In this document: piece after piece, positions 55,485 to 64,000 of the stretch
Numbering within the stretch: the first letter of the stretch is position 1
How the letters are laid out: each line of letters starts with the position of its first letter
Source of the DNA: Synanceia verrucosa
Taxonomy: Eukaryota; Chordata; Actinopteri; Perciformes; Synanceiidae
Reading direction: 5' to 3'
Assembly: GCA_029721515.1 (NCBI GenBank)
Contig: CM056550.1
Span: 17,669,119-17,733,118, forward strand
DNA length: 64,000 bases
Program-made: the position numbers and the translations under genes
Notes under the pieces: generated by a model
What the model was told of the DNA's origin: nothing
What the model saw: only the letters and a program-made list of their open reading frames with translations
Database searches by the model: none

Positions 55485-58400
55485 ATACATACTATAATGT
55501 GTTTTTTTACAACTTTTAAACACAAATTATGCTATAAATCCACTCAACATACCATAATAAGGCATTTTGATCACTTTTTAGACATTTTAATTTTTTGACA
55601 TTTTTGACTTTTTCGACATACTATAGTATGACTTTTTTTAAATCAGATATTTTTTGACATACCATAATTTGGCTTTTTTAAAACATTTCAACACAAATTA
55701 TGCTATAAATCCATTCAACATACCATAATAACGCATTTTTATCACTTTTTAGACATTTTAATTTTTTGACTTTTTTTGACTTTTTCGACATACTATAGTA
55801 TGACTTTTTTTTAAAGCTGCTATGTTTTGACATACTATAATTTGGCTTTTTTAAAACATTTAAACACAAATTAAGCTATAAATCCATTCAACATACCATA
55901 ATTACGCATTTTTATCACTTTTTAAACATTTTAATTTTTTGACATTTTTTGACTTTTTCGACATACTATAGTATGATTATTTTTTTAAGCGGATATTTTT
56001 TGACGTACCATACTTTGGCTTTTTTTTTTACAACATTTAACATAAATTATGCTATAAATCCAGTCAACATACCATAATAAGGCATTTTTATCACTTTTTA
56101 GACATTTAAATTTTTTGACATTTTTTGACTTTTTTGCCATATTATAGTATGACTTTTTTTAAAATCTTATATTTTTTGACAAACTATAATTTGGCTTTTT
56201 TACAACATTTAAACACAAATTATGCTATAAATCCATTCAACATACCATGTTAAAGCATATTTATCACTTTTTAAAGATTTTAATTTTTGACTTTTTTGAC
56301 TTTTTCGACATACTATAGTATGACTTTTTTTAAAGCAGATATTTTTTGACATACTATAATTTGGATTTTTTTTACAACATTTAAACACAAATTATGCTAT
56401 AAATCCATTCAACATACAATAATAACGCATTTTTATCACTTTTTAGACATTTTAATTTTTTGACTTTTTTTGACTTTTTCGACATACTATAGTATGACTT
56501 TTTTTTAAAGCTGCTATGTTTTGACATACTATAATTTGGCTTTTTTAAAACATTTAAACACAAATTATGCTATAAATCCATTCAACATACCATAATAACG
56601 CATTTTTATCACTTTTTAAACATTTTAATTTTTTTACATTTTTTGACTTTTTCGACATACTATAGTATGACTTTTTTTTTAAGCGGATATTTTTTCACAT
56701 ACCATAATTTGCCTTTTTTTTTTTACAACATTTAACAAATTATGCTATAAATCCAGTCAACATACCATAATAAGGCATTTTTATCACTTTTTAGACATTT
56801 AAATTTTTTGACATTTTTTGACTTTTTTGCCATATTATAGTATGACTTTTTTTAAAATCTTATATTTTTTGACAAACTATAATTTGGCTTTTTTACAACA
56901 TTTAAACACAAATTATGCTATAAATCCATTCAACATACCATGTTAAGGCATATTTATCACTTTTTAAAGATTTACATTTTTGACTTTTTTACTTTTTCGC
57001 CATACTATAGTATGACCTTTTGTTTAAATCAGATATTTTTTGACATACTATAATTTGGCTTTTTTAAAAAATTTAAACACAAATTATGCTATAAATCCAT
57101 TCAACATACCATAATAACGCATTTTCATCACTATTTAATCATTTTAATTTTTGACTTTTTAACTTTTGACATACTATAGTATGACTTTTTTTTTAAAGCG
57201 GATATTTTTTGACAAACTATAATTTGGCTTTTTTAAAAAAAACATTTAAACACAAATTATGCTATAAATCCATTCAACATACCATAATATGGCATTTTTA
57301 TCACTTTTTAGACATTTTAATTTTTTGACATTTTTTTACTTTTTCGACATACTATAGTATGACTTTTTTTTAAAATCTCAAGTTTTTTGACGTACCATAA
57401 TTTGGCTTTTTAACAACATTGAAACAAATTATGCTATAAATCCATTCAACATACCATAATAAGGCATTTTTAATACTTTTTACACATTTAAATTTTTTTA
57501 CATTTTTGGACTTTTTCGACATACTATAGTATGATTATTTTTTTAAGCGGCTATTTTTTGACAGACCATAATTTGGCTTTTTTACAACATTTAAACACAA
57601 ATTATGCTATAAATCCATCCAACATACCATAATAACACATTTTCATCACTTTTTAAACATTTAAATTTTTTTACATTTTTTGACTTTTTCGACATACTAT
57701 AGTATGACTTTTTTTTCAAACCGGATATTTTTTGACATATTATAATTTGGCTTTTTTAGAACATTTAAACAAATTATGCTATGAATCCATTCAACATACC
57801 ATAATAAGGCATTTTTATCACTTTTTAAAGATTTACATTTTTTGACATTTTTTTTACTTTTTCGCCATACTATAGTATGACCTTTTGTTTAAATCAGATA
57901 TTTTTTGACATACTATAATTTGGCTTTTTTAAAAAATTTAAACACAAATTATGCTATAAATCCATTCAACATACCATAATAACGCATTTTCATCACTTTT
58001 TAAACATTTTAATTTTTTGACATTTTTTGACTTTTTTGACATACTATAGTATGACTTTTTTTTTAAATCAGATATGTTTTGACATACTATAATTTGGCTT
58101 TTTTTACAACATTTCAACACAAATTATGCTATAAATCCATTCAACATACCATAATAAAGCATTTTTATCACTTTTTACACATTTTAATTTTTTGACATTT
58201 TTTTTACTTTTTCGACATACTATAGTATGACTTTTTTTTAAAATCGCAAGTTTTTTGACGTACCATAATTTGGCTTTTTAACAACATTGAAACACAAATT
58301 ATGCTATAAATCCATTCAACATACCATAATAAGGCATTTTTAATACTTTTTACATATTTAAATTTTTTTACATTTTTGGACTTTTTCGACATACTATAGT

Positions 58401-61400
58401 ATGATTATTTTTTTAAGTGGATATTTTTTGACAGACCATAATTTGGCTTTTTTACAACATTTAAACAAATGATGCTATAAATCCATTCAACATACCATAA
58501 TAAGGCATTTTTATCACTTTTTAAACATTTTAATTTTTTGACATTTGTTGACTTTTTCGACTTACTATAGTTTGACTTTTGTTTAAATTTGATTTTTTTT
58601 TTTGACATACTATAATTTGGCTTTTTTACAACATTTCAACACAAATTATGCTATAAATCCATTCAATATACCATAATAAGGAATTTTTATCACTTTTTAA
58701 ACATTTTAATTTTTTGACTTTTTCGCCATACTATAGTATGACTTTTTTTTTTAATCAGATATGTTTTGACATACCAAAATTTGGCTTTTTTGAAAAACTT
58801 AAACATAAATTATGCTATGAATCCATTCAACATACCATAATAACCCATTTTTATCACTTTTTAGACATTTTAATTTTTTGACATTTTTGGACTTTTTCGA
58901 CATACTATAGTATGACTTTTTTTTTAAATCAGATATGTTTTGACATACTATAATTTGGCTTTTTTTTACAACATTTCAACACAAATTATGCTATAAATAC
59001 ATCAGACATACCATAATAAGGCATTTTTATCACTTTTTAGACATTTTAATTTTTTGACATTTTTTGACTTTTTCGACATACTATAGTATGACTTTTTTTT
59101 AAAGCGGATATTTTTTGACATACTATAATTTGGCATTTTTACAACATTTAAACACAAGTTATGCTATAAATCCATTCAACATACCATAATAAGGCATTTT
59201 TATCACTTTTTAAACATTTTAATTTTTTGACATTTTTTGACTTTTTCGACATACTATAGTATGACTTTTTTTAAATCAGATATTTTTTGACATACTATAA
59301 TTTGGCTTTTTTACAACATTTAAGCAAAAATTATGCTATAAATCCATTCAACATACAATAATAACGCATTTTTATCACTTTTTAGACATTTATATTTTTT
59401 TTACATGTTTTGACTTTTTCGACATACTATAGTATGACTTTTTTTTTAAAGCAGATATTTTTTGACAAACTATAATTTGGCTTTTTTACAACATTTAAAC
59501 ACAAATTATGCTATAAATCCATTCAACATACCATAATAAAGCATTTTTATCACTTTTAAGACATTTTAATTTTTTTGCATTTTTTGACTTTTTCGACATA
59601 CTATAGTATGACTTTTTTTTTAAACCGGATATTTTTTGACATATTATAATTTGGCTTTTTTAGAACATTTAAACAAATTATGCTATGAATCCATTCAACA
59701 CACCATAATAAGGCATTTGTATCACTTTTTAAAGATTTACATTTTTTGACATTTTTTTACTTTTTCGCCATACTATAGTATGACCTTTTGTTTAAATCAG
59801 ATATTTTTTGACATACTATAATTTGGCTTTTTTAAAAAATTTAAACACAAATTATGCTATAAATCCATTCAACATACCATAATAACGCATTTTCATCACT
59901 TTTTAAACATTTTAATTTTTTGACATTTTTTGACTTTTTCGACATACTATAGTATGACTTTTTTTTTAAATCAGATATGTTTTGACATACTATAATTTGG
60001 CTTTTTTTACAACATTTCAACACAAATTATGCTATAAATACATCAGACATACCATAATAAGGCATTTTTATCACTTTTTAGACATTTTAATTTTTTGACA
60101 TTTTTTGACGTTTTCGACATACTATAGTATGACTTTTTTTTTAAGCGGATATTTTTTGACATACCATAATTTGGCTTTTTTACAACATTTCAACACAAAT
60201 TATGCTATAAATACATCAGACATACCATAATAAGGCATTTTTATCACTTTTTAGACATTTTAATTTTTTGACATTTTTTGACTTTTTCGACATACTATAG
60301 TATGACTTTTTTTAAAATCTGATATTTTTTGACATACTATAATTTGGCTTTTTTACAACATTTAAATACAAATTACGCTATAAATCCATTCAACATGCCA
60401 TAATAACACATTTTCATCACTTTTTAAACAGATACATTTTTTGACATTTTTTGACTTTTTCGACATACTATAGTATGACTTTTTTTTAAATCAGATATGT
60501 TTTGACATACTATAATTTGGTTTAAACACAAATTATGCTATAAATCCATTCAACATACCATAATAAGGCATTTTTATCACTTTTTAGACATTTTAATTTT
60601 TTTGACTTTTTCGACATACTATAGTATGACTTTTTAAATCAGATATTTTTTTGACATACTATAATTTGTTTTTTTTTACAACATTTAAACACAAATTATG
60701 CTATAAATCCATTCAACATACCATAATAAGGCATTTTTCTCACTTTTAGACATTTTAATTTTTTGACATTTTTTGACTTTTTCGACATACTATAGTATGA
60801 CTTTTTAAATCAGATATTTTTTTGACATACTATTATTTGTTTTTTTTTTTACAACATTTAAACACAAATTATGTTATAAATCCATTCAACATACCATAAT
60901 AAGGCATATTTATCACTTTTTAGACATGTTAATTTTTTTTGACTTTTTCGACATACTATAGTATGACTTTTTTTAAAAGCAGGTATTTTTGGCATACTGT
61001 TATTTGGCTTTTTTACAACATTGAAACACAAATTATGCTATAAATCCGTTCAACATACCATAATAAGGTATTTTTATCACTTTTTAGACATTTTCATTTT
61101 TTGACATTTTTTGACTTTTTCGACATACTGTAGTATGACTTTTTATTTAAATCGGATATTTTTTGACATACTATAATTTGGCTTTTTACAACACTTAAAC
61201 ACAAATTATGCTATAAATCTGCTCAACATACCATAATAAGGCATTTTTATCACTTTTTAGACATTTAAATTTTTTGACATTTTTTGACTTTTTCGACATA
61301 CTATAGTATGACTATTTTTTAAAATCTGATATTTTTTGACATACTATAATTTGGCTTTTTACAACATTTCAACACAAATTATGCTACAAATACATCAGAC

Positions 61401-62167
61401 ATACCATAATAAGGCATTTTTATCACTTTTTAGACATTTTAATTTTTTGACATTTTTTGACTTTTTCGACATACTATAGTATGACTTTTTTTTAAAACGG
61501 ATGTTTTTTGACAAACTATAATTTGGCTTTTTTACAACATTTAAACACAAGTTATGCTATAAATCCATTCAACATACCATAATAAGGCATTTTTATCACT
61601 TTTTAGACATTTTAATTTTTTGACATTTTTTGACTTTTTCGCCATACTATAGTATGACTTTTTTTTTTTAATCAGATATGTTTTGACATACTATAATTTG
61701 GCTTTTTTGAAAAATTTAAACACAAATTATGCTATAAATCCATTCAACATACCATAATAAGGTATTTTTATCACTTTTTAAACAGATACATTTTTTGACT
61801 TTTTTTTACTTTTTCGACATACTATAGTATGACTTTTTTTTTAAGCGGATATTTTTTGACATACCATAATTTGGCTTTTTTACAACATTTCAACACAAAT
61901 TATGCTATAAATACATCAGACATACCATAATAAGGCATTTTTATCACTTTTTAGACATTTTAATTTTTTGACATTTTTTGACTTTTTCGACATACTATAG
62001 TATGACTTTTTTAAAAATCTGATATTTTTTGACATACTATAATTTGGCTTTTTTACAACATTTAAATACAAATTACGCTATAAATCCATTCAACATGCCA
62101 TAATAACACATTTTTATCACTTTTTAAACAGATACATTTTTTGACATTTTTGACTTTTAGACATACT
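55485..62167 (+). repeat. AT-rich satellite array, ~173-bp monomer (~39 copies) with higher-order periods
   Basis: Each monomer holds, in order, 'tttttcgacatactatagta' (with the 14-bp palindrome CATACTATAGTATG), 'tttttgacatactataattt', 'aacacaaattatgctataaa', 'tccattcaacataccataat' and 'gcatttttatcactttttag'. The step between palindromes is 171-174 bp. Variants recur at fixed distances: 'gctgctatg' at 55816 and 56510 (4 monomers), 'gcaagtttttt'-type monomers at 57377 and 58244 (5 monomers), and an almost identical segment at 57.75-58.1 kb and 59.63-60.0 kb (1903 bp, 11 monomers). Short open frames on the - strand recur with the monomer and are by-products of a length near a multiple of three. 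No gene is seen inside. Confidence 0.97.
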
Positions 62168-62576
62168 GAAGTGGCCCCGTAGGCCCAGGAACCATCACCA
62201 TCACCAAGAACTCTTGAAATAACAAACCAAGCCCAGTATACTTTAAATTTCACCCAGCATGTCACTTAAATTTATTGTATTTTTATTCACTAAATACTGT
62301 CTTTTATATTGCATTATTTGTTACTGATCAATATCCATATCCTTATCGATTATGTGTAATACAATCTACTCAGCACATGTTACTTTCAATTTATGGTAAT
62401 TCAATACAATGCATATTGTCTTTTATATTACACTACTTCCTATTTATACATTTTGTCTCGTACATTGTCTCTGTATATTTGTATAGTCATGTTATTTTAT
62501 TTTATATCAGGCCTCTGTAGGTTTGCTCCAACAGTATTTCATTGTACTTGTACGGTGACAATAAAGATATCTTGTT
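62168..62576 (+). mobile_element. LINE-like 3' tail at the satellite inversion point
   Basis: Non-satellite sequence with 'gtctctgtatatttgtatag' and the ending 'cattgtacttgtacggtgac' followed by 'aataaagatatcttgttg', a typical 3' end of fish L2/CR1-type retrotransposons. No coding part remains. Confidence 0.55.
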
Positions 62577-62737
62577 GTGTGTCAAAAAATATGTGCTTAA
62601 AAAAAAAGTCATATTATAGTATGTCAAAAAAGTTTAAAAAAAAAAATGAAAACACCAAAAAGTCTACAAAGTGATAAATATGTCTTATTGTGGTATGTTG
62701 AATGGATTCACAGCATAATTTGTGTTTAAATAGTTTT
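62577..62737 (-). repeat. Satellite monomer in inverted orientation (start of right array)
   Basis: 'aaagtcatattatagtatgt', 'gtgataaatatgtcttattg', 'tggtatgttgaatggattca' and 'cataatttgtgtttaaat' are the reverse complement of the left-array monomer in the expected order. It breaks off at the LTR-like insert. Confidence 0.92.
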
Positions 62738-63022
62738 GACCGATTCAGAGTCGCAACGTAATGAGAGACACAACACCAGCTTGAATGCAAAATAAAAGAG
62801 ATGATTTATTTATGATCAAGTAAAGAACAAAAAACAGCAAAAGCTGGAGCTTGACAATCATGGAGCTGAGGAAAAAGAAGAGAGTGAGCAGCTTATATAG
62901 GCCCCGCCCACAGCCTCATGCAGGTGTGCACAATCACCGAAGTACCTGTCCATCAGCATCAGGAAGACAAGACAAGTGAAAAAAACACACTGAGGCAAAC
63001 AGTAGTATAATGGTGACACATA
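62738..63022 (-). mobile_element. LTR-like insert (possible solo LTR) within the satellite
   Basis: A single-copy, GC-richer block of about 285 bp. On the - strand it begins TGTCACCATT and ends ATCGGTCA (TG...CA), with a TATA box CCTATATAAG (62892-62901) preceded by GGGCGGGG and, about 85 bases later, the polyadenylation-type TAAATAAA (62805-62812). That order is that of a retroviral-type LTR. About 30 bases of the host monomer are missing at the site and no matching target duplication was found, so another element type is possible. Confidence 0.5.
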
Positions 63023-64000
63023 AAAAATGTTATTTAAAAACAAATAATAGTATGTCGAAGAAGTCAAAAAATTAAAATGTCTAAAAAGTGATCAAAATGA
63101 CTTATTATGGTATGGTCAACGGATTTATAGCATAATTTGTGTTTAAATGTTGTAAAAAAGCCAAATTATAGGATGTCAAAAAAATATCCGATTTAAAAAA
63201 AAGTCATACTATAGTATGTCGAAAAAGTCAAAAAAATTAAAATGTCTAAAAAGTGATAAATATGCCTTATTATGGTATGTTGAATGGATTTAGAGCATAA
63301 TTTGTGTTCAAATGTTGTAAAAAAAAGCCAAATTATAGTATGTCAAAACATATCTGATTTAAAAAAAAAAGTCATACTATAGTATGTCGAAAAAGTAAAA
63401 AAATGTCAAAAAATGTATCTGTTTAAAAAGTGATAAAAATACCTTATTATGGTATGTTGAATGGATTTATAGCATAATTTGTGTTTAAATTTTTCAAAAG
63501 CCAAATTATAGTAAGTCAAAAAATATCCGATTTAAATAAAAAGTCATACTACAGTATGTCGAAAAAGTCAAAAAATGTCAAAAAATTAAAATGTCAAAAA
63601 AGTGATAAAAATGCCTTATTATGGTATGTAGAATTGATTTATAGCATAACTTGTGTTTAAATGTTGTAAAAACGCCAAATTATAGTATGTCTAAAAATAT
63701 CCGATTTAAAAAAAATCATACTATACTATGTCGAAAAAGTCAAAAAATTAAAACGTCTAAAACGTGATATAAATACCTTATTATGTTATGTTGACTGGAT
63801 TTATAGCATAATTTGTGTTTAAATGTTGTAAAAAGCCAAATTGCAGTATGTCAAAAAATATCCGATTTAAAAAAAGTCATACTATAGTATGTCGAAAAAG
63901 TCAAAAAATGTCAAAAAATTAAAATGTCTAAAAAGTGATAAAAATACCTTATTATGGTATGTTGAACAGATTTATAGCATAATTTGTGTTTCAATGTTGT
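63023..64000 (-). repeat. Inverted satellite array (runs off the window)
   Basis: About six further monomers in reverse-complement orientation relative to the left array, for example 'aaagtcatactatagtatgt' at 63201, 63370, 63541 and 63875, again about 170 bp apart. It continues beyond the right edge. Confidence 0.96.

Noticed and set aside
55678..60023. Recurrent 60-67 aa open frames on the - strand (LKCLKSDKNALLWYVEWIYSIICV type)
   Set aside because: They repeat with the satellite monomer and arise because its length is close to a multiple of three; no start context, promoter or composition suggests a protein.

Overview
The window is genomic DNA of a bony fish, most likely a spiny-rayed (percomorph) teleost. 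The evidence is spliced vertebrate genes with GT/AG introns, fish-type dispersed repeats, and orthologues of human genes in a teleost arrangement. All gene calls come from reading exons, splice sites and remembered family sequences; no database search was possible.

Layout on the + strand: the last five coding exons of kctd2 (225-1697, 5' end outside the window); slc16a5 (monocarboxylate transporter 6; CDS 8904-17771, untranslated first exon near 6173-6440); a TAP2-type ABC half-transporter (20893-28572, 11 coding exons, 723 aa), probably the teleost-specific tap2t/abcb3l1 rather than the MHC-linked tap2; and acsf2 (mitochondrial acyl-CoA synthetase, 29799-54693, 16 coding exons, 611 aa). Inside acsf2 intron 10, on the - strand, lies the complete gene chad (chondroadherin, 46794-49711, three coding exons, 363 aa), the nested arrangement known from human 17q21. 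kctd2 next to slc16a5 matches human 17q25.

From about 55.5 kb to the end the window is an AT-rich satellite with a monomer of about 173 bp. It holds roughly 39 monomers in one orientation (55485-62167), then a LINE-like 3' tail and an LTR-like insert, then the same satellite in the opposite orientation to the window edge. The array shows 4-, 5- and 11-monomer higher-order periods. Diverged relatives of its core motif fill several 3' introns of acsf2.

The genes do not form a pathway: kctd2 is a cullin-3 adaptor type, slc16a5 a plasma-membrane carrier, the TAP2-like gene an ER peptide transporter subunit, acsf2 a mitochondrial enzyme and chad a matrix protein. The TAP2-like gene has a promoter-proximal perfect IRF element, as expected for interferon-induced antigen processing. 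The most unusual items are the satellite architecture, its intronic relatives, several near-perfect short hairpins in introns, and residue changes at functional sites in slc16a5, the TAP2-like protein and chad.
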